DNA of 64,000 nucleotides from Symbiodinium natans (GCA_905221605.1 CAJNDS010002236.1:124001-188000), one strand, 5' to 3'. Positions 22,746 to 32,331 are shown, numbered from the stretch's first letter. Translations and numbers: made by a program. The notes: generated from the letters alone by a model not told the origin.

Positions 22746-22962
22746 AATAGAATTCGGCAGGAGGAACGGTAACGGCAACACACACACACACACAAAGAAA
22801 GAAAAACTGTTGCGCCAGCCTTGCTAGAAACGGTTCTTTTGTATGCAAGGAGTTCCGTGTCACAGCTTTCTTTTGAGTTAGTCCAGTCAGCTTCCAGGAA
22901 CTCTCAGCACCGACCCTTCGGCAAGACTGCCATCTAAGAGCCATCTGTTCACAACTCGTGTG

Positions 22963-24018
22963 CTACGGGGCCTCCAGGTCCCAATGGTAGTCGTCATCAT
23001 CCACCTCCACCGTTACCAGCCGCTCTTTCACTTTCAGCACTTTGCCGACCCTGCCGCAGTGCGCACGCATCGAGTCTACAAACTTGGTGCGCATCTCCTG
23101 CAAGCGCGGATCATCAGCCATCGGTAGTCGCACTGTGGAGCCCACCGTGAGCTTCTGGTAGCCCGTGGGCCCTGCTGGCACTGGTGAAGGTGCAGGGTAG
23201 CCCGAGGTTGGGGTCTCGTCCAGAATCTCAACCTTCTGTCCAGGTGACCCCATGCTGACTGCGATTCGAAATTTACCATTGCCACCTACACCGAATCCAT
23301 GAAGTTGTTGTGAGCCTTTGTACAAGGCCACCTTCGAGCCCCTTTTGACCCTGACAGAAACAATGTCTCCATCCCTGAGACCTGGAGTGCGTGCAAGCAC
23401 TTTCCCCTGATGAACGATGGCACCGCCACTCCGCATGCAAGCGGCCCCTATGGAGGCCCGGAGTTCCGGATGCCCAATAGGCAGCCGGCTGAAGCCATCG
23501 GGCTCATCATCCACGATGCCGAAGATGATGGGCTCATCCTCGGGACCTGCGTTGATGACGCGGACCACGAAGGCACACTCATCCTCGGAAGTCATCACCT
23601 GCTTGGTGACCATAGTGGCCATGAAGGACTTCACACACTTGGCTTTCTTGTCTTCCGGGTCGCAATTCACGCTCTTCAGAGTGTCAACCCAAGAAAAGCC
23701 AGTGGCCTGGCACCATCGCTTCTTGGGCAGTTCTGCCCCTTCGCCTTTCAGCGATCCTTTCGCCATGTCAGCAATGAGAGCCTTGAAGAGGTCGTCATGC
23801 CGAAGCAACGAAGCCACGTGCCGCAGCGCGTTTGCCCGGATAAGCTTCCCTGAAGAGCCCGACGCGCGAGCGTGCTGGAACCACAACGGCATCAGCGGTA
23901 TCAGCAGAAGCACAGGGACCATGCACCATCTGTTCGCATTGGCATGAAAAATGTTGAAAAAACTCCATGGAGGGGTCCGCGCTGCAATCTTTTTGCATAG
24001 CACCCTTAATGACTTCAC
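22963..24018 (-). CDS. 351-residue protein: membrane anchor, SPRY-like domain, Mind-bomb SH3 repeat
   Basis: One uninterrupted frame. Residues about 33-48 (MVPVLLLIPLMPLWFQ) form one hydrophobic anchor or signal segment. Residues 150-275 resemble a SPRY/concanavalin-like fold, with VLARTPGLRDGDIVSVRVKR, YKGSQQLHGFGV and FRIAVSMGSPGQKVEIL. The last 65 residues match the Mind-bomb SH3-like repeat: VGSTVRLPMADDPRLQEM, HCGRVGKVLKVKERLVTVEV and a final YHWDLEAP. The start is uncertain: Met1 or Met33. The stop TAG overlaps a possible donor (CCCC|GTAGCA), so the protein may continue into the MIB/HERC2 exons 3' of it. Heptamers are absent inside this frame. A protein-interaction role is inferred from domains only. 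Confidence 0.68.
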   Translation of the reverse strand: MKSLRVLCKKIAARTPPWSFFNIFHANANRWCMVPVLLLIPLMPLWFQHARASGSSGKLIRANALRHVASLLRHDDLFKALIADMAKGSLKGEGAELPKKRWCQATGFSWVDTLKSVNCDPEDKKAKCVKSFMATMVTKQVMTSEDECAFVVRVINAGPEDEPIIFGIVDDEPDGFSRLPIGHPELRASIGAACMRSGGAIVHQGKVLARTPGLRDGDIVSVRVKRGSKVALYKGSQQLHGFGVGGNGKFRIAVSMGSPGQKVEILDETPTSGYPAPSPVPAGPTGYQKLTVGSTVRLPMADDPRLQEMRTKFVDSMRAHCGRVGKVLKVKERLVTVEVDDDDYHWDLEAP

Positions 24019-24162
24019 TCCTGTGTCCCCTCCCTACACCTGAACCCCTTGCCCAAAACATCCCAAAACCTTCCCGAACCCTGCAAAACCCTCTACCTCA
24101 TAAACCCTATACCCTAAACCCTAAACCTTATATTGCATGCCCCTAACAAAGAAGGAGCTAGG

Positions 24163-24240
24163 TCGCTGACCGACGCCACTGGACAGGAGGGGCCCTGCAC
24201 TGGGCAGCTTGTCGCAGAGTCTTGCTGGGCTTCCACCAAG
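24163..24240 (+). CDS. Putative exon, unknown
   Basis: After GAGCTAG the plus strand reads LTDATGQEGPCTGQLVAESC and ends at AAG|GTACAT. A second plus island (about 24607-24715) reads RDHSTRPSAPNAHPRRAAWH and ends at GTTTAGGG. Confidence 0.4.
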
Positions 24241-24949
24241 GTACATAGACCCTTGTTAGAGGGGTACTTGAGAGGCAGTGTTTTTCGTCTTTTGGCCCCT
24301 CAGCTCTGAATCTTCGTCCCCCTCTGTCAGCCCAACGTTGCAGACACCTGGAACTTAGGTTTAGGAAAGCCCCCGAGGCCTGACTTCTTCAAGTACCCCG
24401 AAACCCTTCAACTCGTAATCCCAGACACCCCCCAAACCCCCGCAACTCCCTAAACTTGAAGCCCACCCAAACCCCTATACTCGAAACACCCAACCTAAAC
24501 CCTCATTGAAACCCTGAAACCTAAACCCTAAACCCGTTAAACCCTAAACCCTTTCTTAAACCCTAAACCCTTTAAACCCTTTAAACCCTAAACCCTAAAC
24601 CCTCCAAAAGGCCGCAATGACAGCTTTGAGAGACCACTCGACCCGGCCTAGTGCTCCGAATGCACACCCCAGGAGGGCTGCATGGCATTCGGCCTCTAAG
24701 CACTTGGCGGTGGGGGTTTAGGGTTTAGGGTTTAGGGTTTAGGGGTTTAGGGGTTTAGGGTTTAGGGGTTTAGCAGGTGGTTCGGGGCTATACAGGCATC
24801 TTTCGTGCCTTTTCGAGCCTTGTAGGGCTTTGGAGGGTTTAGGGCATTGGTTCTAAGCCTTAAGGTCTAATTGCAGCAGGCTTGGCCTTTTATGTCCCAT
24901 GGCTCTCGGGTCGGAGGTCGGGAAACGATACCTCCCTAAACCCTCAACC

Positions 24950-25045
24950 CTATAAATATAAATATAAATATAAACATAAATAAATACATAAGTAAATAGA
25001 TAAATAAATAGAAATATATATATATATATATACATATACAGATAT
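24950..25045. repeat. AT-rich microsatellite (TAAATA/TA)
   Basis: TATAAATA-type repeats run into a TA tract, sharply AT-rich against the surroundings. Confidence 0.85.
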
Positions 25046-25208
25046 ACTACAGGGTCTAGGGGGTGACGGCTTTGGGGGCCCGAGTAACTCAGTACAACAC
25101 GCCAACACTACGCCGATCATAGCCTGGGGGCATGTTCTTTGAGTGTGAGAATGACGATGCAGATCTGCAGAGCTGCCCACGGAAAGCGTTGGGCTATTGA
25201 ATCTGACC

Positions 25209-25430
25209 TCAGATTAAACCTCCGGCAGCAGCACGCCACTGGGCCACACCCGCAACCAGAAGAGGTGTAAAGATGTCATTGTACTGGAGCTTGATGAGGG
25301 CACGACGTGTGCTGAGGTTGGGACCATCCGGCCACGAGCAGAACCAGGCTGGGAACGCTCGCAGCCTAGCCCGAGAAGCGTTCAGGCTCCATGAAGCTTG
25401 CAGCAAAGCACTGAATACACTTCCTTCAAG
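25209..25430 (-). CDS. Putative exon, strand uncertain
   Basis: The minus strand reads RRALIKLQYNDIFTPLLVAG then VAQWRAAAGGLI and stop. The plus strand (from ATG 25273) reads GNARSLAREAFRLHEACSKA and is also plausible. I slightly prefer minus on third-position GC. Confidence 0.35.
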   Translation of the reverse strand, partial: LEGSVFSALLQASWSLNASRARLRAFPAWFCSWPDGPNLSTRRALIKLQYNDIFTPLLVAGVAQWRAAAGGLI

Positions 25431-25796
25431 GGATTATAGGACTCGTACCCCTAAGATTGTACCCCAAAAGCGGTTCCCTTAATTATACTCCTAATATATG
25501 GCCCGATATAGAATCCAGGGTCCCCAAACCCCAGTGTGCAACCTTAAAAGTCCGAGGTAGAGTCCCATGATTCTTCAGCTGCGCATGATTAGGGACTTAG
25601 GGATACCATGGGCGAATGCTCAAAAAGCTGCGGCTCTGCGACTTGGCTTCGGTGGAGCTGAGGCTGAACGGCTGCACTTGAGGACTGCTGCAGGTCGGAA
25701 CAGCAAGCGCCCCGAAAGCTGAGGCGGGCTGGCTGTAGTTCATACAATGCCATGGGGGTTAGCTACGCATGGCTGCGCTCACGCGTGAGTCCTGAG

Positions 25797-26088
25797 ATGG
25801 AGGCCTGCTGCGGTTTTCGGAGCGGGTGAGCATCTTTGTCCACCTCGGAAGGGCTCTCCATACTGGCCCGCAAAAGCAGTGCACTGCTAGTGCCACATTG
25901 ACACCCTGTTTGGTGAAGCTCTGTGGCACTACTGATGGGTTCGGACTGGTGCCGGACTGTGCGGTGCTCTGTACAAATCTGTTTGGCAATGCCCAGGGAT
26001 CAAAGCCATGCACGCGAGTTGTGCGTGAGGGCCTGTGCCAGTGGCCTGCCTACACCAACTTGGCAGCTGCCAGCTCGGTGCACTCACA
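25797..26088 (+). CDS. Putative Cys-rich exon
   Basis: After CCTGAG the plus strand is open for about 97 codons, with LLRFSERVSIFVHLGRALH, TPCLVKLCGTTDGFGLVPDC and AVLCTNLFGNAQ. It ends at the 3' edge of the convergent tandem gene array. No family is recognised. Confidence 0.45.
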
Positions 26089-26476
26089 GCAAAAGGGTCT
26101 GATTGGAGGTGGCGTTGGCCTCGCTGGTTGTAGTTGCGTTTGCCTCCGTGGTGGTGGAGGTCGTCGCCTCAGTGGTTGTGGAGGTCGCCGCCTCAGTGGT
26201 TGTGCCTGCGGATGTGAGGGTGGTTGAGTTGCCCTCCATGGAAGTCGTAGTCTCCATGGGAGTCGTAGTCGAAGTCACCGTGGTCGTGGCATTGCTGTCT
26301 GTGACTGGTGTGGTCGTGGCGTTGCCTTCTGCAGCAGACTCGTTCGTCTCTTCAAGGGTCGTGGTAGTGGTGTTGCTGTCGGCCACAACGTCGTCCGTGC
26401 TGTCCGAACAACCCTGCAACACAAGGGCCACCACGGCCATCAGGGCAGCAAAGAAGGCCACTCGGAAGGACATCAT
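26084..26476 (-). CDS. Small secreted Thr/Asn-rich protein, divergent copy (130 aa)
   Basis: Starts MMSFRVAFFAALMAVVALVL followed by QGCSDSTDD, a clear N-terminal signal peptide. The mature part is Thr/Ser-rich with many N-x-T/S glycosylation sequons, so a mucin-like secreted or surface protein is likely. It is longer than the other copies by a tract of TSTTTEA-type repeats and ends in LLL. The LQGC motif recalls a bacterial lipobox but is read here as part of a eukaryotic signal peptide. Function is unknown. It shares the valine-to-threonine-class variants of copies 3, 5 and 6. Confidence 0.75.
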   Translation of the reverse strand: MMSFRVAFFAALMAVVALVLQGCSDSTDDVVADSNTTTTTLEETNESAAEGNATTTPVTDSNATTTVTSTTTPMETTTSMEGNSTTLTSAGTTTEAATSTTTEATTSTTTEANATTTSEANATSNQTLLL

Positions 26477-26890
26477 CACGAAGATGCGTGGAAATCCTCG
26501 GGGAGGCTTGCAGAGACTGGGCAACTGCTCAGCAGACACGTCCTGGCAATGAGCCAAAAATCAGGGGCAGCAATGCTGTGCTCAAGCAAGGAAATGATGT
26601 GTTGTAGTTTCTGCGTCAAACCAGTGGTTCTGAGCAATGGCCTGTTTTTGTCTGTACAAGCTTGCATGGGAAACCGTGGTTTCGGGCTTCTCCTCTCATG
26701 CCCCGCCCTGTCACGTTTCTACGTTGGGAAGGGCTACGTTGCACAAGGTGCCAGCAGACCATTCGTCAACTGGCGCAAAAAGTCACTCTGACTGGTGACC
26801 TCGTAGTGCACAAGCGTTCTGGCGCATGTTCGCATCATCGCTGCAACTTGCAGACCCATCAGTCTGCTCTGTACATGCTAGCTGCCGAGC

Positions 26891-27220
26891 TCACAGCAGC
26901 AGGGTCAAATTGGAGGTGTTGGTCGCGTTCGCTTCCTCCGCCGCTGCCTCCGTAGTTGATGTCGTTGTGGTGCTCTCCTGCGAGGTCGTGGTTGAATTGC
27001 CCTCCGCGACAGTCGTAGTCACCGTCGTCGTGGCGTTGTTGTCTGCGACTGGCGTCGTAGTGGCATTTCCCTCCGCAGCAGACTCGTTCGTCTCTTCAAG
27101 GGTCGTGGTAGTGGTGTTGCTGTCGGCCACAACGTCGTCCGTGCTGTCCGAACAACCCTGCAACACAAGGGCTACCACGGCCATCAGGGCTGCAAAGAAG
27201 GCCACTCGGAAGGACATCAT
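26891..27220 (-). CDS. Small secreted Thr/Asn-rich protein, copy 1 (109 aa)
   Basis: Same signal peptide and mucin-like body as the divergent copy, with eight or so N-x-T/S sequons and an acidic AAAEEANATN tail before LLL. The variant is TPVADNNATT. The frame stays open upstream to 27517, but MMSF is the start shared with the divergent copy and precedes the signal peptide directly, so the shorter form is chosen. Confidence 0.78.
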   Translation of the reverse strand: MMSFRVAFFAALMAVVALVLQGCSDSTDDVVADSNTTTTTLEETNESAAEGNATTTPVADNNATTTVTTTVAEGNSTTTSQESTTTTSTTEAAAEEANATNTSNLTLLL

Positions 27221-27646
27221 CACGAAGATGTGAGGGAATCCTCGGGGAGGCTTGCAAAGACTGGGCAACTGTGCAGCAAGACGCGTCCTGTCACTGAGCC
27301 AACAAAAAAACAGGGATGGCATTATCTTTCCTCGCTCAAAAAACCGAGCAATGTGCAGTACTCTCTGCTTGAAACCGATGGTGTTGAACGAGGCACACAC
27401 AGACGCACACCCACACCCACACTGTGGCACCCCATTCATGTGATCGTGCATGTGGCAGCCTGTTTTGTCCGTGCATGGCTTGCATGGGAAACCGTAGTTT
27501 CGGGTTTCTCTCCTCATTATGCCGTGCCCCTGTCACGTTTCTACGTAAGGGAACGCTTCACAAGTACCAGCAGACCATTCGTCGCCTGGCGCAAAATATC
27601 GACTTGCAGACCCATCAGACTGCTCTGTACATGCTAGCTGCCGAGC

Positions 27647-27976
27647 TCACAGCAGCAGGGTCACGTTGGAGGTGTTGGTCGCGTTTGCTTCCTCCGCTGC
27701 TGCCTCCGTAGTTGATGTCGTTGTGGTGCTCTCCTGCGAGGTCGTGGTTGAATTGCCCTCCGCGACAGTCGTAGTCACCGTCGTCGTGGCGTTGTTGTCT
27801 GCGACTGGCGTCGTAGTGGCATTTCCCTCCGCAGCAGACTCGTTCGTCTCTTCAAGGGTCGTGGTAGTGGTGTTGCTGTCGGCCACAACGTCGTCCGTGC
27901 TGTCCGAACAACCCTGCAACACAAGGGCTACCACGGCCATCAGGGCTGCAAAGAAGGCCACTCGGAAGGACATCAT
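27647..27976 (-). CDS. Small secreted Thr/Asn-rich protein, copy 2 (109 aa)
   Basis: Protein differs from copy 1 only near the C-terminus (NTSNVT for NTSNLT). VAD variant, with the IMPS-type upstream spacer. Confidence 0.78.
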   Translation of the reverse strand: MMSFRVAFFAALMAVVALVLQGCSDSTDDVVADSNTTTTTLEETNESAAEGNATTTPVADNNATTTVTTTVAEGNSTTTSQESTTTTSTTEAAAEEANATNTSNVTLLL

Positions 27977-28402
27977 CACGAAGATGTGAGGGAATCCTCG
28001 GGGAGGCTTGCAAAGACTGGGCAACTGTGCAGCAAGACGCGTCCTGTCACTGAGCCAACAAAAAAACAGGGATGGCATTATCTTTCCTCGCTCAAAAAAC
28101 CGAGCAATGTGCAGTACTCTCTGCTTGAAACCGATGGTGCTGAGCGAGGCACACACAGACACACACCCACACCCACACTGTGGCACCCCATTCATGTGAT
28201 CGTGCATGTGGCAGCCTGTTTTGTCCGTGCATGGCTTGCATGGGAAACCGTAGTTTCGGGTTTCTCTCCTCATTATGCCGTTCCCCTGTCACGTTTCTAC
28301 GTAAGGGAACGCTTCACAAGTACCAGCAGACCATTCGTCGCCTGGCGCAAAATATCGACTTGCAGACCCATCAGACTGCTCTGTACATGCTAGCTGCCGA
28401 GC

Positions 28403-28732
28403 TCACAGCAGCAGGGTCACGTTGGAGGTGTTGGTCGCGTTTGCTTCCTCCGCTGCTGCCTCCGTAGTTGATGTCGTTGTGGTGCTCTCCTGCGAGGTCG
28501 TGGTTGAATTGCCCTCCGCGACAGTCGTAGTCACCGTCGTCGTGGCGTTGTTGTCTGTGACTGGTGTGGTCGTGGCGTTGCCCTCCGCAGCAGACTCGTT
28601 CGTCTCTTCAAGGGTCGTGGTAGTCGTGTTGCTGTCGGCCACAACGTCGTCCGTGCTGTCCGAACAACCCTGCAACACAAGGGCTACCACGGCCATCAGG
28701 GCTGCAAAGAAGGCCACTCGGAAGGACATCAT
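28403..28732 (-). CDS. Small secreted Thr/Asn-rich protein, copy 3 (109 aa)
   Basis: VTD variant (TPVTDNNATT) with GTGGTCGTGGCGTTG codon choices shared with the divergent copy and copies 5-6; the upstream spacer is of the RMPS type. Confidence 0.78.
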   Translation of the reverse strand: MMSFRVAFFAALMAVVALVLQGCSDSTDDVVADSNTTTTTLEETNESAAEGNATTTPVTDNNATTTVTTTVAEGNSTTTSQESTTTTSTTEAAAEEANATNTSNVTLLL

Positions 28733-29158
28733 CACGAAGATGTGAGGGAATCCTCGGGGAGGCTTGCAAAGACTGGGCAACTGTGCAGCAAGACGCGTCC
28801 TGTCACTGAGCCAACAAAAAAACAGGGATGGCATTCTCTTTCCTCGCTCAAAAAACCGAGCAATGTGCAGTACTCTCTGCTTGAAACCGATGGTGCTGAA
28901 CGAGGCACACACAGACACACACCCACACCCACACTGTGGCACCCCATTCATGTGATCGTGCATGTGGCAGCCTGTTTTGTCCGTGCATGGCTTGCATGGG
29001 AAACCGTAGTTTCGAGTTTCTCTCCTCATTATGCCGTGCCCCTGTCACGTTTCTACGTAAGGGAACGCTTCACAAGTACCAGCAGACCATTCGTCGCCTG
29101 GCGCAAAATATCGACTTGCAGACCCATCAGACTGCTCTGTACATGCTAGCTGCCGAGC

Positions 29159-29488
29159 TCACAGCAGCAGGGTCACGTTGGAGGTGTTGGTCGCGTTTGC
29201 TTCCTCCGCTGCTGCCTCCGTAGTTGATGTCGTTGTGGTGCTCTCCTGCGAGGTCGTGGTTGAATTGCCCTCCGCGACAGTCGTAGTCACCGTCGTCGTG
29301 GCGTTGTTGTCTGCGACTGGCGTCGTAGTGGCATTTCCCTCCGCAGCAGACTCGTTCGTCTCTTCAAGGGTCGTGGTAGTGGTGTTGCTGTCGGCCACAA
29401 CGTCGTCCGTGCTGTCCGAACAACCCTGCAACACAAGGGCTACCACGGCCATCAGGGCTGCAAAGAAGGCCACTCGGAAGGACATCAT
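29159..29488 (-). CDS. Small secreted Thr/Asn-rich protein, copy 4 (109 aa)
   Basis: VAD variant with IMPS-type spacer; protein as in copy 2. Confidence 0.78.
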   Translation of the reverse strand: MMSFRVAFFAALMAVVALVLQGCSDSTDDVVADSNTTTTTLEETNESAAEGNATTTPVADNNATTTVTTTVAEGNSTTTSQESTTTTSTTEAAAEEANATNTSNVTLLL

Positions 29489-29914
29489 CACGAAGATGTG
29501 AGGGAATCCTCGGGGAGGCTTGCAAAGACTGGGCAACTGTGCAGCAAGACGCGTCCTGTCACTGAGCCAACAAAAAAACAGGGATGGCATTATCTTTCCT
29601 CGCTCAAAAAACCGAGCAATGTGCAGTACTCTCTGCTTGAAACCGATGGTGCTGAACGAGGCACACACAGACACACACCCACACCCACACTGTGGCACCC
29701 CATTCATGTGATCGTGCATGTGGCAGCCTGTTTTGTCCGTGCATGGCTTGCATGGGAAACCGTAGTTTCGGGTTTCTCTCCTCATTATGCCGTGCCCCTG
29801 TCACGTTTCTACGTAAGGGAACGCTTCACAAGTACCAGCAGACCATTCGTCGCCTGGCGCAAAATATCGACTTGCAGACCCATCAGACTGCTCTGTACAT
29901 GCTAGCTGCCGAGC

Positions 29915-30244
29915 TCACAGCAGCAGGGTCACGTTGGAGGTGTTGGTCGCGTTTGCTTCCTCCGCTGCTGCCTCCGTAGTTGATGTCGTTGTGGTGCTCT
30001 CCTGCGAGGTCGTGGTTGAATTGCCCTCCGCGACAGTCGTAGTCACCGTCGTCGTGGCGTTGTTGTCTGTGACTGGCGTGGTCGTGGCGTTGCCCTCCGC
30101 AGCAGACTCGTTCTTCTCTTCAAGGGTCGTGGTAGTCGTGTTGCTGTCGGCCACAACGTCGTCCGTGCTGTCCGAACAACCCTGCAACACAAGGGCTACC
30201 ACGGCCATCAGGGCTGCAAAGAAGGCCACTCGGAAGGACATCAT
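29915..30244 (-). CDS. Small secreted Thr/Asn-rich protein, copy 5 (109 aa)
   Basis: VTD variant plus a Thr-to-Lys change (LEEKNES) that removes nothing from the sequon set; RMPS-type spacer. Confidence 0.78.
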   Translation of the reverse strand: MMSFRVAFFAALMAVVALVLQGCSDSTDDVVADSNTTTTTLEEKNESAAEGNATTTPVTDNNATTTVTTTVAEGNSTTTSQESTTTTSTTEAAAEEANATNTSNVTLLL

Positions 30245-30670
30245 CACGAAGATGTGAGGGAATCCTCGGGGAGGCTTGCAAAGACTGGGCAACTGTGCAG
30301 CAAGACGCGTCCTGTCACTGAGCCAACAAAAAAACAGGGATGGCATTCTCTTTCCTCGCTCAAAAAACCGAGCAATGTGCAGTACTCTCTGCTTGAAACC
30401 GATGGTGCTGAACGAGGCACACACAGACACACACCCACACCCACACTGTGGCACCCCATTCATGTGATCGTGCATGTGGCAGCCTGTTTTGTCCGTGCAT
30501 GGCTTGCATGGGAAACCGTAGTTTCGAGTTTCTCTCCTCATTATGCCGTGCCCCTGTCACGTTTCTACGTAAGGGAACGCTTCACAAGTACCAGCAGACC
30601 ATTCGTCGCCTGGCGCAAAATATCGACTTGCAGACCCATCAGACTGCTCTGTACATGCTAGCTGCCGAGC

Positions 30671-31000
30671 TCACAGCAGCAGGGTCACGTTGGAGGTGTT
30701 GGTCGCGTTTGCTTCCTCCGCTGCTGCCTCCGTAGTTGATGTCGTTGTGGTGCTCTCCTGCGAGGTCGTGGTTGAATTGCCCTCCGCGACAGTCGTAGTC
30801 ACCGTCGTCGTGGCGTTGTTGTCTGTGACTGGCGTGGTCGTGGCGTTGCCCTCCGCAGCAGACTCGTTCTTCTCTTCAAGGGTCGTGGTAGTCGTGTTGC
30901 TGTCGGCCACAACGTCGTCCGTGCTGTCCGAACAACCCTGCAACACAAGGGCTACCACGGCCATCAGGGCTGCAAAGAAGGCCACTCGGAAGGACATCAT
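30671..31000 (-). CDS. Small secreted Thr/Asn-rich protein, copy 6, lacks the shared upstream region
   Basis: Coding sequence as copy 5 (VTD, LEEK), but homology stops at the start codon: upstream bases are unrelated. It may lack the promoter or trans-splice acceptor of the other copies and could be silent. Confidence 0.72.
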   Translation of the reverse strand: MMSFRVAFFAALMAVVALVLQGCSDSTDDVVADSNTTTTTLEEKNESAAEGNATTTPVTDNNATTTVTTTVAEGNSTTTSQESTTTTSTTEAAAEEANATNTSNVTLLL

Positions 31001-31169
31001 CTCAGCAGGCTTTCAACCCAGCGACTCAGTGCAGAAGTCTGTCTACCTGTTTGCTGGCAGATGGCTGGCGCAGAGACGCTCTACGAAGGACCCTCCGCCA
31101 GCCACAAGGAAAGAACAACTGAGACGGGCCAGGTTCTATAGGAGCCCAAACAGCAACCTCAACTTGCAG

Positions 31170-31544
31170 ATTCGTCGCGGCAACCCCTGAACCTGAACAC
31201 GCCAAAATGTTTGGACTACCTCCGCACAATTGATGCACTCGAGGTCCTGTCGGGGCTGTTTGCAACTTTGGACAGGACCTTCGGCCCCCGAGCTTTCGTC
31301 GAAGCTTCCGCAGATGTCCAGTGGAGGGCTTTGAGGCCCTAAATCCTAAACCCTACAAACCCTATAAACCCTACAAACCCTATAAACCCTATAAACCCTG
31401 AACCCTAAACCCAGCTTGAAATCTCCAGGATCACGGCTTTCGCGGAAGCTTCAAAGGCAGCTCCATGACCGGAACCAAGCTGGGGAGTCAATGCAGAACC
31501 TCGCAAACCAGCCCATAATACCGCCAAGCGCTAAGTTTTGGTAG
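31170..31544 (+). CDS. Two-exon gene 3' end with GC-AG heptamer intron
   Basis: Exon 31170-31335 follows CTTGCAG and reads CLDYLRTIDALEVLSGLFAT then DRTFGPRAFVEASADVQWRA. It ends AG|GCCCTAAA. Removing 31336-31414, a 79-nt tract of CCCTAAA/CCCTATAAA units ending CCCAG, continues in phase into RLSRKLQRQLHDRNQAGESM and TAG at 31544. Upstream exons are unclear; a plus frame from about 31010 (VQKSVYLFAGRWLAQRRSTK) is a candidate. Unknown function, helical and basic. Confidence 0.6.
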
Positions 31545-31689
31545 CCACGAAGCTCTGCTGGGTTTAGGGCTTAGGGTGTGTAGGGCTTACTAGGGTGTAG
31601 GATCTTCGTTGTTTTCGTACCTTTCTCAGCCCCCCCCCCCTCCACAGCCCAAGACCACCTGATCCTCCAGCTCTTGAGACGTGTGTACA

Positions 31690-31761
31690 GATGGAAGATG
31701 AGGCCTTGGTTGGCCGCAGCCCAGCGGAGCGACGGCGTCTAGCCAAAAGAGCCCATGACGG
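31690..31761 (+). CDS. Exon flush with GTTTAGGG
   Basis: After TGTACAG the plus strand reads MEDEALVGRSPAERRRLAKR and stops being coding exactly at GTTTAGGG. An alternative plus frame covering 31655-31740 reads HLILQLLRRVYRWKMRPWLA. Either way the plus strand seems coding. Confidence 0.4.
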
Positions 31762-31905
31762 TTTAGGGTTTAGGGTTTATGGGGTTTAGGGTGTAGGGTT
31801 TAGGGTTTATAGGGTTTATAGGGTTTACAGGGTTTAGGGTTTAATTATAGGGTGTAGGGTTTATAAGGTTTAGGGTTTAGGGTTAGCGTTTAGGGTTTAG
31901 GGCTA
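31761..31905. repeat. TTTAGGG/TTTATAGGG array
   Basis: Degenerate array mixing TTTAGGG with longer TTTATAGGG and TGTAGGG units. Confidence 0.92.
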
Positions 31906-31989
31906 CCGTCGGGTTCATCCACTTTCCCAGCCATCCCAACACCTACAGAACATATGGCCGAAACAACAGGTCCAGAGGGCTCATCGTCC

Positions 31990-32331
31990 GGTGCGTAGCC
32001 TCTGGCCACGCACCTTCTCAACATACCTCCTGCTGACCTAGTGGTGCCAGGGCCAGCTTGTCCATGTCCTTCTCCTGCGAGCATGCGGACTATGATCCTT
32101 ACGTTGGGTACGTACCCCAGTCTGCAACATGCGAAAACTCGACCTTAAGTGGAGAACTGCCCGTGTGCTCCGGCTGAGCTTTGCAGTGCACAGACATTGC
32201 ATGTAGCAGGCCTTCGCCGCTAGCGACCCACAACTCGCCCAAAACCCGGGTTCATGTCTGTCCTGGTGCCCATGGTTCTCCAACTCGAGTGCTCCTGCAT
32301 GCGCCGCAAGGAGCCGTGCAAGGTCTACGGT
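31990..32331 (-). CDS. Minus-strand exon cluster, unknown protein
   Basis: The island 32331-32116 reads ARLLAAHAGALELENHGHQD and CSLAAKACYMQC-like sequence to a GTACGT donor. Island 32074-32027 follows CTCGCAG and reads EKDMDKLALAPLGQQE to GTATGT. A last piece reads HRTMSPLDLLFRPYVL and stop. Phases agree, but the implied introns are 41 and about 27 nt, unusually short. An alternative long minus frame (32084-31909) ends at GTAGCC. Confidence 0.4.

Larger units (their letters stand above)
26060..31002. repeat. Tandem gene array, six 756-bp units plus one divergent unit
   Basis: Start codons of the small gene recur at 27220, 27976, 28732, 29488, 30244 and 31000, exactly 756 bp apart. An older, diverged unit has its start at 26476. 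The six units are almost identical, spacer included. The array breaks off sharply at 31002, immediately upstream of the last ATG, so that copy has lost the shared upstream sequence. Confidence 0.95.

Noticed and set aside
26084-26476. Bacterial lipoprotein because of LQGC after the signal
   Set aside because: Codon use, repeat content and neighbours are eukaryotic; the motif is read as part of a signal peptide.
26891-27517. 208-residue form of the array protein
   Set aside because: The 99 residues before MMSF are not shared as a protein by the divergent copy, and MMSF begins a signal peptide, so the extension is 5' untranslated.
26891-31000. CRISPR-like regular repeats
   Set aside because: Period is 756 bp with full genes in each unit; there are no short repeats with unique spacers.
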